A stretch of 64,000 nucleotides of DNA from Agreia sp. Leaf210 (GTDB lineage Bacteria; Actinomycetota; Actinomycetes; Actinomycetales; Microbacteriaceae). The notes below the pieces were generated by a model, which made no database searches, had not been told where the DNA came from, and was given only the letters and a program-made list of their open reading frames with translations. The translations under genes were made by a program, and so were the position numbers. This document shows, piece after piece, positions 35,683 through 44,925 of this stretch. The stretch is from positions 403,355 through 467,354 of the forward strand of contig NZ_LMKK01000002.1 of the NCBI RefSeq assembly GCF_001421485.1, given 5' to 3'. Every line of letters begins with the position of its first letter. Position 1 is the stretch's first letter.

Positions 35683-36767
35683 GGGCGCTCTCCGGCGAAG
35701 TAGTCGGCGATGCTGCCGGGGGCGAAGTCGCCGCGGTCGGTCACGATGCGGGTGACGAAGCGAGGCGGCGTCACGTCGAAGGCCGGGTACCAGGCGTCGG
35801 TGACGAGACCGGATGCGGTGCGCGTTCCGACCGTCGACAGCACCTCGGCCGGGTCGCGGTCTTCGATCACGATGTCCGCACCCGACGCGAGCGTCGCATC
35901 CGGGGTCTGCACCAGCGCGTAGAAGGGAACGTCGAACGCGTTCGCCGCGATCGCCAGCCCGAGAGTGCCGACCTTGTTGGCGATGCTGCCGTCGAGGCTG
36001 ACCCGGTCGGCGGCGGTGACGAGGGCGTCGATAGGCCCGATCGATGACCCCGGGGCGAGGGCTGCAGCGCCCATGCCGTCGGTGATGAGCGTGACGTTCT
36101 GGCCAAGCTCGCGCAGGGTGTGCGCGGTGAGGCGTGCGCCCTGCAGGTACGGGCGAGTCTCGGTGGCCACCCAGTCGTAGCGCTTGCCGGCCTCGTTCGC
36201 GGCGCCGACGAGCTCAATCAGATAGGAGTCCATCCAGCAGTGCGTGAGAATCGTCGCCCCGTCGGGCAGCAGATCGACCGCGTGCCGGGCGAGCCTGCGG
36301 CTGCGGGCGTGGTACTCGTCGAGCCCCTCGCGCACGGTGCCGATTGCGCGCTCCACGAGCTCGTCGGTGTTCATCGCCGCTTCGATCGCGTGCAGCACCA
36401 GATCGACGGCCTCGCGCGGGTGCCCGTTGGTGGGCCGGGCCGTGGCGAGCGCGTGGCCGGCAGCAGCCATGGATGCGCGTGCCGCGTCGAGCGTCAGGCC
36501 GCGAGCCTGCAGGGCAGCGAGTTCGAGCCCGGCGTACGCGGCGTAGAGAGGGCCTGAGCTCTGCGTGACCATCGCCCGGATCGCATCGGCGACCTCGAGC
36601 GGTGTCTCCGCCCGCACCCACTCGGTGTGCTCGGGAAAGACGCGACGATCGAGGATCAGCACGGCGTGCTCGCCCGAGCGCTCATCGCTGACGAGCCGCA
36701 CGGAGTCGTCGAGCGTCGCAACAGGTTGCCTCGCCCCGGCGCGCCTCGGCTCATCGGTGTGGGTCAC
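35679..36767 (-). CDS. mtnA: S-methyl-5-thioribose-1-phosphate isomerase
   Basis: Interconverts the aldose and ketose 1-phosphates after MtnK. The 362-residue eIF2B-like protein keeps ARPTNGHPREAV, ILTHC with the catalytic Cys, ATETRPYLQGARLTAHTL and LITDGMGAAAL with the catalytic Asp, then DRVSLDGSIANKVGT. After ILTHC the usual NAGALA-type sequence is WMDSYLI, so this is a divergent subgroup. It heads the operon mtnA-mtnK-mtnC-mtnB, every junction a 4-nt overlap. A leader hairpin lies 40-80 nt upstream. Confidence 0.9.
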   Translation of the reverse strand: MTHTDEPRRAGARQPVATLDDSVRLVSDERSGEHAVLILDRRVFPEHTEWVRAETPLEVADAIRAMVTQSSGPLYAAYAGLELAALQARGLTLDAARASMAAAGHALATARPTNGHPREAVDLVLHAIEAAMNTDELVERAIGTVREGLDEYHARSRRLARHAVDLLPDGATILTHCWMDSYLIELVGAANEAGKRYDWVATETRPYLQGARLTAHTLRELGQNVTLITDGMGAAALAPGSSIGPIDALVTAADRVSLDGSIANKVGTLGLAIAANAFDVPFYALVQTPDATLASGADIVIEDRDPAEVLSTVGTRTASGLVTDAWYPAFDVTPPRFVTRIVTDRGDFAPGSIADYFAGERP

Positions 36768-36805
36768 ATGCGCTCCTCAGTCTCTCGGGAAAGCCCCCAT
36801 CGAGG

Positions 36806-36849
36806 ATACCGAGCTTTGGCCCGGCTTCCCTGCGCCTTTGCTTCGGTAT
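36806..36849 (-). other. Leader hairpin upstream of mtnA
   Basis: On the minus strand ATACCGA-A-GC pairs with GCTCGGTAT (nine pairs, one bulged A). The loop begins AAAGGCGCAGGGA, a core shared with the leader of the ABC importer operon. It lies about 40-80 nt before the mtnA start. No known SAM riboswitch consensus was recognised. Confidence 0.35.
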
Positions 36850-36971
36850 GTGGTCCGCGTCTGCTCCTCCACAGGCTCGCTTCCTGCGGGGTTATTCACA
36901 GGTAAAACGGCTGATCAGAGTTTGAATGCACGTGCGAGCCCAATGTCGGTGGCTGCTGTTTGACTTCTCGT

Positions 36972-38525
36972 ATGGATCTCCTCGATGCTTCCCTCGGCGA
37001 CATCGCCGCACGGCTTCGAGAGCTCCTCGATCTCGAGCGCGGCGCGGCTGCCGGCACCTCTGGTGACGCGCTACTCGAGGGTGCCCATGCTTGGGAAGAC
37101 ATCGGTCGCACCGGCGACGCAGCGCGCACCTGGGTCGCAGCGGAGATCGCACACGAGTCCCGCCGCGAACTCGACGCAGCCGGTCTCGCCTACAGGCACG
37201 GCTTCCCGTCGGCGAAGAAGCTCCTCGCCGCGACGACGAACATCTCAGAACGCACGGCCGCATCTCGCATTGCCCTCGGTCAACGGGTGCGCTCATCGGT
37301 CTCGATCTCGGGTACGCCCAATCCGAGCTTCTTCCCCGTGGTCGAGTCGGCATTCTTCGCCGGTCAGGTCGGGGTCGATGTGGCTGCGACGATCTGCCGC
37401 ACCCTGTCCGAGGTCGTGAACCGCACGGGCTGGTCAGATGCCACCGACCGGGCAGAACGCCACCTGGTCGCGGCGGCAACCGCGACCGTGAGGCACGATC
37501 GTGACTCGCATGCCGACGCGGACATCGAGGCCGACACAGACGCTGAGGCCGACTCAGACACCGAGGCCGGCACGGTGGCGAGGTCTCCGAGGCTCTACAC
37601 GGTCGAGGAGATCGGCCGGTTGGCCATCCGCATCCGCGAGCACCTCGACCCCGACGGCGCTGAACCTCGTGACTCGACTAAGCAGAGCCTGCGCGGCTTC
37701 AGCTACCCGAAGGTCGGGGCCGACGGCATGGCCCGCGGCAGATACGCCCTTCCGCCACTGCAACTGGGTGTTTTCCTGGCGGCGGTCGACTCCATCCTCA
37801 GCCCGCGCACGCCCGACCCCGCACCCGCCACCGCCACCGCCACCACCACCACCGCCGCCGGTGCCGAATCTGCTGACGGAGATGTGCAGGCCGAGCCTGC
37901 GCAATCGTTCTCGAACGAGCCGGCCGTCGTCGACCCGCGAACTGCAGAGCAGAAGCTCCTCGACGCCGTCATGACCCTCATCGACATGGCTGCAGCGTCC
38001 CCCGCGGCATCTCGCCTGAACGGTGCCGCCCCGACCGTGAATGTGCACGTCAGCCTCGATGACCTCACTGCCGGCCGTGGAGTCGGGTGGATCGACGGAA
38101 GCACTGAGCCGATTCCCATCAGCGCGGTGAACCAGCTCCAATGCGACGGCGACACCGTTCTCACCGTCTTGGGCCGAGAAGGGCAGGTCCTGAGCCACGG
38201 CAAAACACGACGATTGGCGACCCGACGACAACGAAAGGCACTGGCAGCGCGAGATGGCGGCTGCGTCATGCCCGGATGCACGGTTCCACCGTCGCGATGT
38301 CAGGCACACCATGTTGTTCCGTGGGTGAGTCACACCTTCCTGCCCGGGCGCACCGACATCGACAATCTGGCGTTGTTGTGTCCATTTCACCACTCCACGA
38401 TTCACACGTCGGCGTGGCAGCTCGAGATGATTCACGGCAAGCCCCACATCAGGCCACCCATCTGGCTCGACCGGCAGCGAACCCCGCGAGCGGTAGGGCA
38501 ACAACGCATCGGCAGGCCGTGGTGA
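36972..38525 (+). CDS. DUF222 / HNH endonuclease signature protein
   Basis: An actinobacterial DUF222 protein of 517 residues with a C-terminal HNH motif. The DUF222 part spans about residues 20-380; the HNH part reads DGGCVMPGCTVPPSRCQAHH, then DIDNLALLCPFHHSTIH, a complete Cys/His set. An Asp/Glu/Ala-rich stretch (about 175-195) and a Thr/Ala-rich stretch (about 288-300) are low-complexity insertions. Members occur in many copies in actinobacterial genomes; their role is unknown. ATG 36972 is chosen; TTG 36960 is an in-frame alternative. Confidence 0.9.
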   Translation: MDLLDASLGDIAARLRELLDLERGAAAGTSGDALLEGAHAWEDIGRTGDAARTWVAAEIAHESRRELDAAGLAYRHGFPSAKKLLAATTNISERTAASRIALGQRVRSSVSISGTPNPSFFPVVESAFFAGQVGVDVAATICRTLSEVVNRTGWSDATDRAERHLVAAATATVRHDRDSHADADIEADTDAEADSDTEAGTVARSPRLYTVEEIGRLAIRIREHLDPDGAEPRDSTKQSLRGFSYPKVGADGMARGRYALPPLQLGVFLAAVDSILSPRTPDPAPATATATTTTAAGAESADGDVQAEPAQSFSNEPAVVDPRTAEQKLLDAVMTLIDMAAASPAASRLNGAAPTVNVHVSLDDLTAGRGVGWIDGSTEPIPISAVNQLQCDGDTVLTVLGREGQVLSHGKTRRLATRRQRKALAARDGGCVMPGCTVPPSRCQAHHVVPWVSHTFLPGRTDIDNLALLCPFHHSTIHTSAWQLEMIHGKPHIRPPIWLDRQRTPRAVGQQRIGRPW

Positions 38526-38598
38526 CTCGACTTTTCGAGAAGGTGGCGGGTTGCTTCCACCTCGAGGGGCAGAGGTACGCCGGTCTAAAGTTTCTCGC

Positions 38599-38925
38599 AT
38601 GACAGTTCCCAAGCCGAAAACGGGTCGCTCGACGGTCTCGATCGTTGGGCGGGCCGTCGCGGGCCTGGTCAGCGTCGGCGCGGGCACCGTCTTCGTCTTC
38701 TGCGGCTGGCTCGTGATCTCGAGCCGGTTCGGCCTGACGCAGACCGATATGCACGGCTATGGCCTGATCTTCGGCAGCGCATTCGCGACGATCGCCGCGC
38801 TCGTTCTCGCCGTCGCGCTTCCCCTCGCATTCAGCCTCCGCCGCCGAGGTCGGGTGTACGCGTACACCATGCCGTTCTTCGTCATCGTGCTCGGCTTGGC
38901 GATCGCAGCCCTCGTGACCGCCTGA
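38599..38925 (+). CDS. Small membrane protein (108 aa)
   Basis: Three hydrophobic stretches: AVAGLVSVGAGTVFVFCGWLVI, IFGSAFATIAALVLAVALPLAF and MPFFVIVLGLAIAALVTA, with a basic N-terminus (MTVPKPKTGRS) and an RRRGR loop that should face the cytoplasm. No family recognised. It stands alone between the HNH gene and a hypothetical gene. Confidence 0.65.
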   Translation: MTVPKPKTGRSTVSIVGRAVAGLVSVGAGTVFVFCGWLVISSRFGLTQTDMHGYGLIFGSAFATIAALVLAVALPLAFSLRRRGRVYAYTMPFFVIVLGLAIAALVTA

Positions 38926-39000
38926 CCTCACCGGCCGCCCTCCTCCGCGGGCCGCCCTACGATGGAACGACCCACCCCGAGCACCGATGGAGAGCCCCGC

Positions 39001-40287
39001 ATGCCCACGAGCAAGAAGCGATCCAGCGCCAAGAAGCGCACCGGAGTCTCCCGCTCCGTCGGCACCTCCCCCACCGCGATCTCCGCACTCACACTCGCCT
39101 TCGGGTCGTGGTATCGAACGCACGCGGAGGGGCTCGACGACCACCCCACTCCCGACGCGATGCTCGCCTCGTTCTCGAGGCTCAACACGATCACCGCCGG
39201 CCTTCCCGGAAAACGCACCCTCGCGCATCCGGTGCCCGACACTCTCGATGCCCTGCTCGATCACTTCGATGACGCCGACGACGCCGAACTCGACGCTCCC
39301 GTCTGGGAGGGCGCATCGGTCGTCGATGTGCTCGACCATCTGCTCGACTTCTTGATCGAGACCGAGCGCTGGAGAGGTACGACGGCCGAGCTCGAGGAGA
39401 GCTCGGAGATCATCCACGAGCTCACCGGCGACGAAGGCGGCGCCGCGTCCGGCTTCTTCACCCTGCTGGTCGAGAGCCTCGAGACCGTCGAGGCAGCCCC
39501 CGTCGAGGCGCAGCTCGCCTCGCTCGACCGCTGGTCGGTCATCGCCGCGATCCCCGGCTTCCTCGCATGGATCGGCGACGGGAAGACCCTCACTGCGACG
39601 GGTGCGCTCCGCACCGCCGACATTCCCGTTGTCGAGGGACTGCTGGGTCTACCGCCGCAGCGGCAGGTTCCCGGGGCAAGCATGTGGGACTCGCAGCCAC
39701 TCTCGGCCTGGTGGTACGCACTGGCCGAGTCGAAGATCATCGCACTCGACGGCCCCTCGCTTCGCGCGGGCTCTGGCTTCGGCCCCTGGGTCGATGGCGA
39801 CTCAGCCGAGGCCCTCGAGTTGCGAGTGGCGTTCGTTCGCCACTACCTCACGTGGTGGCTGACCAAAGAGCTGGATGCCGACACCGAGTTGGGCTCGGAG
39901 GTCACCATCCGGGTCATCGGCCAACTCTGCGTGGCCCTCTCGCCCGAGCTGCTGCCCGGCGCATCGGTCGACGCGCTCAATCTGGTGTTCGACGACGCGC
40001 GGCCCGATCACGATGACCCCGACGACGAGGGGCTGTTCGGCGACGATGACGAAGAGCTCTCGGCCGAGGTGCACCGCCTGTCGAACGAGTACGCGTCCGA
40101 GCGCACGGTCGCCGTACTCGGCGAGCTGTCCACCTCGGGTGCGCTGACAGAGACGCCCGTGGCGACCGGAGGCATCCGCTACGTCGTCGAACCCGACCGC
40201 GCGCATGCCTTCTCTCGAGCGCTGCAGCTGGCCGTCGGCGGGTTCGTCGACGACGAGCCGCGCGATGACGAGGGCGAAACCGCCTAG
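39001..40287 (+). CDS. Hypothetical acidic protein (428 aa)
   Basis: A soluble protein of unknown family. A Lys/Ser-rich start (SKKRSSAKKRTGV) precedes an acidic, mostly helical body with FDDADDAELD, VLDHLLDFLIETERWRG and DHDDPDDEGLFGDDDEE. There are no membrane helices, signal or recognised catalytic motifs. ATG at 39001 has GGAG about 9 nt upstream. It converges directly on the prolyl aminopeptidase gene with no gap. Confidence 0.7.
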   Translation: MPTSKKRSSAKKRTGVSRSVGTSPTAISALTLAFGSWYRTHAEGLDDHPTPDAMLASFSRLNTITAGLPGKRTLAHPVPDTLDALLDHFDDADDAELDAPVWEGASVVDVLDHLLDFLIETERWRGTTAELEESSEIIHELTGDEGGAASGFFTLLVESLETVEAAPVEAQLASLDRWSVIAAIPGFLAWIGDGKTLTATGALRTADIPVVEGLLGLPPQRQVPGASMWDSQPLSAWWYALAESKIIALDGPSLRAGSGFGPWVDGDSAEALELRVAFVRHYLTWWLTKELDADTELGSEVTIRVIGQLCVALSPELLPGASVDALNLVFDDARPDHDDPDDEGLFGDDDEELSAEVHRLSNEYASERTVAVLGELSTSGALTETPVATGGIRYVVEPDRAHAFSRALQLAVGGFVDDEPRDDEGETA

Positions 40288-41250
40288 CTAGTTCGCGGCG
40301 AAGCGGTCGGTCGCCTCGATCAGCGCGTCGAGGATGCCGGGCTCGTCGAACGCGTGACCGGCGTCGGGAATCAGTCGGAACTCCGCCTCGGGCAGGGCCT
40401 CATGCAGATCCCAGGCCGTGACGGCGGGAGTGCAGAGGTCGTAGCGACCCTGCACGATCACCGTGGGAATGTCTCGCAGCACCGAGGCATTCGCGATGAG
40501 CTGCCCGTCCTCCATCCAGCCCTCGTTCACGAAGTAGTGATTCTCGATGCGCGCGAACGCCAGCGCGTAGACGGGGTCGGCGAACGCCGCGACGAGTTCG
40601 GGCCGCGGCAGCAGGGTGATGGCGGATGCCTCCCACGTCGCCCACGCGACGGCCGCCGGCCCGTGCACGGCCGGGTCGGGGTCGTTGAGCAGCCGGTGGT
40701 AGGCCTGGATGAGCGCACCGCGCTCGTCGACGGGCACCGGGGCGAGGAATCCGCCCCAGAGGTCGGGCAGCACCTCGTTGGCCCCGGCCCCCTCGTAGAA
40801 CCAGGCGAGCTCCGAACGGCGCAGGGTGAAGATGCCGCGAAGCACGAGTTCGCTTACGCGGTCGGGATGCGTTTCGGCGTACGCGAGCGCGAGGGTGCTG
40901 CCCCACGAACCGCCGAACACCTGCCAGCGGACGACGCCGAGGTGCTCGCGCAGCAGTTCGAGGTCGGCCACGAGATGCCAGGTGGTGTTCGTCGCCAGAT
41001 CGAAGCCCGGCTCGCTGGCGTGTGGCAGGCTGCGCCCGCAGCCGCGCTGGTCGAGAACGACGATCAGGTAGCGGCTCGGATCGAACAGCCGACGATGCGC
41101 GGGACCCGATCCGGCCCCCGGTCCACCGTGCAGGAACACGACGGGCTTGCCATCGGGGTTGCCCGACGTCTCCCAGTAGATCGACTGGCCGTCTCCGACG
41201 TCGAGCAGGCCGGAGTCGAAGGGCTCGATGTCAGGGTAGAGAGTGCGCAT
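40288..41250 (-). CDS. pip: Prolyl aminopeptidase
   Basis: Alpha/beta hydrolase of 320 residues that removes N-terminal proline from peptides. It carries the oxyanion motif FLHGGPGAGSGP, DQRGCGRSLPHA, the nucleophile elbow FGGSWGSTLALAYAE, an Asp in IVQGRYDLCTP and the final His in IPDAGHAFDEPG. The length and the HGGPG and GCGRS motifs fit the S33 family. It follows the lipoprotein gene on the same strand after 3 nt. Confidence 0.94.
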   Translation of the reverse strand: MRTLYPDIEPFDSGLLDVGDGQSIYWETSGNPDGKPVVFLHGGPGAGSGPAHRRLFDPSRYLIVVLDQRGCGRSLPHASEPGFDLATNTTWHLVADLELLREHLGVVRWQVFGGSWGSTLALAYAETHPDRVSELVLRGIFTLRRSELAWFYEGAGANEVLPDLWGGFLAPVPVDERGALIQAYHRLLNDPDPAVHGPAAVAWATWEASAITLLPRPELVAAFADPVYALAFARIENHYFVNEGWMEDGQLIANASVLRDIPTVIVQGRYDLCTPAVTAWDLHEALPEAEFRLIPDAGHAFDEPGILDALIEATDRFAAN

Positions 41251-41253
41251 GAC

Positions 41254-41949
41254 TTAGCTGGCCGCCTCAACAGCGGCTTGGGTGAGTTCCACGAACTCGT
41301 CGGGGGTGACGTACTCGCCCATAGTGGACTTGACGCTTGTGACCACTACGACTCCATCGCCTGCGGCTAAGAAGAAGGGAAGGTCGTGCTTTACATAATT
41401 GATGGTGACGCTGAGCGTGTACCCGATGACGGCGCCATCAATCCCCGTCGTGGGGAGAGGACTCAGCTCGAACTGGGCCTGCTTCCCTTGGACCGTGGTT
41501 TCTTGGGGGTTGCCAAAGCAAGGGGTAACGGCAGCCTCGATGTCTGCGACGACTTCCTGGGGGTTTTCGGCGGGGGCGACGCCCTCGCTGAATTCAGCGT
41601 CTCTGCGCTGGAACGTGATTGTGGCGGCGCTGTCTGGATCCAGATTGACCACCGAGCTCAGGTCTCCTGCGCAGACGTTGTCGTCGGTGCTCTTATCCGA
41701 CGACGTCGCAGGAGACTCGCTCGTGTCTTCTGGCTTGATCGCCCAGCCGCCGGTGGGGATCTCGTCGAGAGTCAGCAGCTTCGCTTCGAGGTCTTTCTTC
41801 GAGTCGGCGGTGGCTACGGGCGCGCTCGGCGCGCTCGATTTGCTGGCCCCATCGGTTCCGCCCGAATGGGATGGGCTGCCCGAGCAACCGGCGGCGCTCA
41901 TAGCGACAATCGCCCCGAGTGTGAGAGTGCTGAGTAACCGTGTTTTCAA
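41254..41949 (-). CDS. Secreted lipoprotein of unknown function
   Basis: A 231-residue lipoprotein: signal LLSTLTLGAIVAMSAAGCSGS with lipobox SAAGC, followed by a Ser/Ala/Thr-rich linker and a globular domain starting near residue 55. The domain has two Cys (NVCAGD, TPCFGN), which could form a disulfide. No family recognised. Base composition is somewhat lower in GC than the neighbours, a possible sign of transfer or relaxed selection. Confidence 0.8.
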   Translation of the reverse strand: MKTRLLSTLTLGAIVAMSAAGCSGSPSHSGGTDGASKSSAPSAPVATADSKKDLEAKLLTLDEIPTGGWAIKPEDTSESPATSSDKSTDDNVCAGDLSSVVNLDPDSAATITFQRRDAEFSEGVAPAENPQEVVADIEAAVTPCFGNPQETTVQGKQAQFELSPLPTTGIDGAVIGYTLSVTINYVKHDLPFFLAAGDGVVVVTSVKSTMGEYVTPDEFVELTQAAVEAAS

Positions 41950-42020
41950 AGCGAGCCTCCTTGATTAGCGGAGCCCCAGTATCCCAAAACGACGTCCGCG
42001 GCGAACGACGTGCCTGGTAC

Positions 42021-42731
42021 TCAGCGTCCCACGAGCCCCGTGTCGTAGGCGAGGATCACGGCGTGCACGCGGTCGCGCAGCTCGAGCTTCTGCAGAATGC
42101 GACCCACGTGGGTCTTCACTGTCGATTCCGACAGCACGAAGCGTGCGGCGATCTCCATGTTCGACAGGCCCTCTCCGATGGCAGTGAGCACCTCGAGTTC
42201 GCGCTCCGTGAGCACGGCCAGCCGCGCAGCCGAGGCCGTCTGCGAGGGCCCGCCCGACGCATCCGGAAGGCTGTCGCCGAACATCGTGAGCAGCTCGCGG
42301 GTGATGCGCGCCGAGACGGCGGCGTCACCCGACGCGACGGCCCGAATGGCGGTGACCAGCTCGGTCGGTCTCGCGTCTTTGAGCAGGAATCCGCTGGCGC
42401 CGGCGCGTAGGCCGGCGAACGCGTACTCGTCGAGGTCGAAGGTGGTGAGGATGATGATGCGACTGGCCGCCTGCTCGCGCACGATCTCGCGCGTCGCCTC
42501 GATGCCGTCGAGAACCGGCATGCGCACATCCATGAGGATCACGTCGGGCCGGAGGGCGCGCGCCTGTCGCACCGCGTCTCGGCCGTCGCCCGCCTCGCCG
42601 ACGACCTCGAAGCCCGGCTCCGACTCGAGCACCATGCGCATGCCCACACGCAGCAGGGCCTGATCGTCGACGAGCAGGATGCGCACGGCCGGGTGTTCGA
42701 CGGAGCCGGTGGAATCGGGGGCGAGACTCAT
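42021..42731 (-). CDS. NarL/LuxR-type response regulator
   Basis: A 236-residue regulator: receiver domain with RILLVDDQ (acidic pocket), VILMDVRMP (phosphorylated Asp) and LLKDARPTE (Lys), followed by a LuxR helix-turn-helix TERELEVLTAIGEGLSNMEIA and STVKTHVGRIL. ATG at 42731 is chosen; a longer frame to 42806 would overlap the kinase. It lies 14 nt after the histidine kinase gene and probably controls the adjacent ABC exporter and its own operon. Confidence 0.92.
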   Translation of the reverse strand: MSLAPDSTGSVEHPAVRILLVDDQALLRVGMRMVLESEPGFEVVGEAGDGRDAVRQARALRPDVILMDVRMPVLDGIEATREIVREQAASRIIILTTFDLDEYAFAGLRAGASGFLLKDARPTELVTAIRAVASGDAAVSARITRELLTMFGDSLPDASGGPSQTASAARLAVLTERELEVLTAIGEGLSNMEIAARFVLSESTVKTHVGRILQKLELRDRVHAVILAYDTGLVGR

Positions 42732-42745
42732 AGCGGGGTGCTTTC

Positions 42746-44095
42746 TTATCGGGATGAATGATCTGAAGGGTCGGCTGCCGTGGGAATCGTCGCGTGCACG
42801 CGCCATCCCCGGGGCTCGACGGCGCCGGCTTCGACCGTGCCTCCGTAGAGCGCGACGCGCTCGCGCATGCCGATGAGCCCGCGACCCGAGCCGACCGAGA
42901 CCACGGCCGAGTCCGTCGCGACGCCGAAACCGTCGTCACGCACCGTCACCTCGCTGAGCGCCGGATCCGTGAAGTCGACCGTGACCTCGACTCGCGACGG
43001 AGTCCGCGAGTAGCGCAGGGCATTCGTCAGGGCCTCTTGAACCACCCGGAAGACGGTGAGCTGCGTGGCGGAGTCGTCGGGAACGGCGCCCGAGATGGTC
43101 AGGGTAATGGGGAGTCCCGCGGCGCGATACGAGTCGATCAGGGGGCGCAGCTCGTCGAACGTGGGCTGCGGCGCGAGAGGAACGGCACCCGTGGCGGTCG
43201 GATCGTCGGCGGGGCCGTCGCCGGAGGCTTCGGTCAGCACCCCGAGCACCCGACGCATGTCGGTGAGCGACGTGCGGCCGATCTCCGAGACGTGCGCCAT
43301 CGCATCCATCGCCCGGCTCGGGTCGCTGGTCGCGGCGCGCGTCGCGCCATCGGCCAGGGCGATCATCACCGTCAGACTGTGGGCGACGATGTCGTGCATC
43401 TCGCGGGCGATGCGGGCCCGTTCGGATGCCGTGGCGAGTTGCGCTTGCTGGTCTCGCTCGCGGGCCAGCTGGGCTGCGCGGGCGAACAGCGCATCCATGT
43501 ACCGCGCCCTGTTGCCGACGCTGATGCCGATGAGCGTCGCGATCACGAAGACCATTCCGTAGCCGAGGAAGGCGACCAGCCCCACCGCCACGTCGAGGAG
43601 GCCCGCTGAGAGCGCGCCGAGTGTGGCGGCGGCCGTTCCGATGATCGTCCACAACCAGGCCGATCTTGCCGATCGATAGACCGCGAGCGCGTAGAGCGCG
43701 ATGACCATCGCGATGATGCCGACCGACGAACCCGTGTTGCCGGGGAAGATCGCCAGCAGAAGCACGCTCGAGATGCCCGCGAGGATGCGCGGAATGAAGC
43801 GGCGGAACAGGATGGCCGCTGTCGTGCCGAGAGAGAGGATGCCCGACAGCAGCACGACGGCGATCGGCACGGAGCCGGTCGCCGACGAGATGACCGATCC
43901 GAGCGACGCGTAGTAGAACAGGCCCATCAGAACCGAGTCGATGATCCACGGGTTGCGACGGAAGAACGTGCGGATGAATCCGGGAGGCTTCGGCAGGCCG
44001 AGTCTCTGAGGGTCGTAGTCTTCGCCCCTCTTGGGGCGCAGAACGCGCGACGATCCAGCCTGGGCCTGGGGCACCGGGGCTGGATCGGTCGACAC
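42746..44095 (-). CDS. Sensor histidine kinase (HisKA_3 / DesK-type)
   Basis: A 449-residue membrane kinase. A Pro/basic N-terminal tail is followed by about six helices (about residues 50-200), then the dimerisation domain ERARIAREMHDIVAHSLTVM with the phospho-His in MHDIVAHS and a HATPase domain with VVQEALTNALRYS (N box) and VRDDGFG and GSGRGLIGMRERV (G boxes). This is the class paired with NarL regulators. GTG 44095 is the best start; it follows the permease stop by 5 nt. The whole set is one operon: ATPase, permease, kinase, regulator. Confidence 0.9.
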   Translation of the reverse strand: MSTDPAPVPQAQAGSSRVLRPKRGEDYDPQRLGLPKPPGFIRTFFRRNPWIIDSVLMGLFYYASLGSVISSATGSVPIAVVLLSGILSLGTTAAILFRRFIPRILAGISSVLLLAIFPGNTGSSVGIIAMVIALYALAVYRSARSAWLWTIIGTAAATLGALSAGLLDVAVGLVAFLGYGMVFVIATLIGISVGNRARYMDALFARAAQLARERDQQAQLATASERARIAREMHDIVAHSLTVMIALADGATRAATSDPSRAMDAMAHVSEIGRTSLTDMRRVLGVLTEASGDGPADDPTATGAVPLAPQPTFDELRPLIDSYRAAGLPITLTISGAVPDDSATQLTVFRVVQEALTNALRYSRTPSRVEVTVDFTDPALSEVTVRDDGFGVATDSAVVSVGSGRGLIGMRERVALYGGTVEAGAVEPRGWRVHATIPTAADPSDHSSR

Positions 44096-44100
44096 GAGAG

Positions 44101-44925
44101 CTACGCGTCCCTTCGCTTCATCAGAACAGCCGCGGCAGTGAGCAGAACGGCGACCCATCCGAGCATAACGAGCAGCGCCTGCCAGGGTTCGAAGATGCCA
44201 CCCCAGTAGTAGAGGCCCTGCCCTGCGGAGCTGGGTGTCCACTCGGCCATGCTGTTGGCCCACGGCGCGGGGATCACCGAGAGGATCGTGGGTGCCACGA
44301 GCAGCAGTCCGAGGCTCGCCGCGATGCCACCCGGGGTGGAGCGCAGCGTGGCCCCGATGCCGAGCGAGATGAGGCCGATCAGCACCAGGAAGCCGGCGGC
44401 ACCGACGAAGTGCAGCCACAGCGCGCCGTCGAACGGGTCGGCCTGCACTCCCACGCCGCCGAGGATCGGTATCGTCACGAGGTAGCTCGCGACGATGCCC
44501 ACGAGCGTGACCATGAACGTCGCGATCGAGAAGACGATGGCCTTGGCGGCGAGCACCGGCAGGCGACTCGGCACGGCCATGAACGACGAGCGGATCTGCC
44601 CGGTCGCGTACTCACCGCTGATCACCAGCACGCCCAGCACGGCGATCACCAGCTGACCGAAGACGAGACCGACGGTCGAGACGGTGACGGCCGCATCCGT
44701 CGCGGCCTCACCGGATACCTGGCCGAAACGACCGTCGGCGGTGAGTGCGAACAGCACCGCCATGCCGACCTGGATGGCGAGGATGATCCCGAACGACCAC
44801 CAGGTGGAGCGCAGGCTCCGCAACTTGATCCACTCGCTGCGCAGAATGCCGGTGGCGCTGAGGCCCCGGTTCGACGCGTCGATGTGACTCGAACGGGCGA
44901 GACTGGGTTGGGCAAGGGTACTCAT
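44101..44925 (-). CDS. ABC-2 type transporter permease
   Basis: A 274-residue membrane protein with six predicted helices. The N-terminal GILRSEWIKLRSLRSTWWSF is the cytoplasmic entry typical of ABC-2 permeases, and VLVISGEYATGQIRSSFMAVPSR is the conserved loop. ATGA overlap with the ATPase gene upstream and close spacing to the kinase support a Bce/Lia-like export or defence unit. The substrate is unknown. Confidence 0.88.
   Translation of the reverse strand: MSTLAQPSLARSSHIDASNRGLSATGILRSEWIKLRSLRSTWWSFGIILAIQVGMAVLFALTADGRFGQVSGEAATDAAVTVSTVGLVFGQLVIAVLGVLVISGEYATGQIRSSFMAVPSRLPVLAAKAIVFSIATFMVTLVGIVASYLVTIPILGGVGVQADPFDGALWLHFVGAAGFLVLIGLISLGIGATLRSTPGGIAASLGLLLVAPTILSVIPAPWANSMAEWTPSSAGQGLYYWGGIFEPWQALLVMLGWVAVLLTAAAVLMKRRDA

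Noticed and set aside
36768..36971. SAM riboswitch upstream of mtnA
   Set aside because: No match to SAM-I, SAM-II or SAM-IV core sequences could be found by eye; only an unassigned hairpin is reported.
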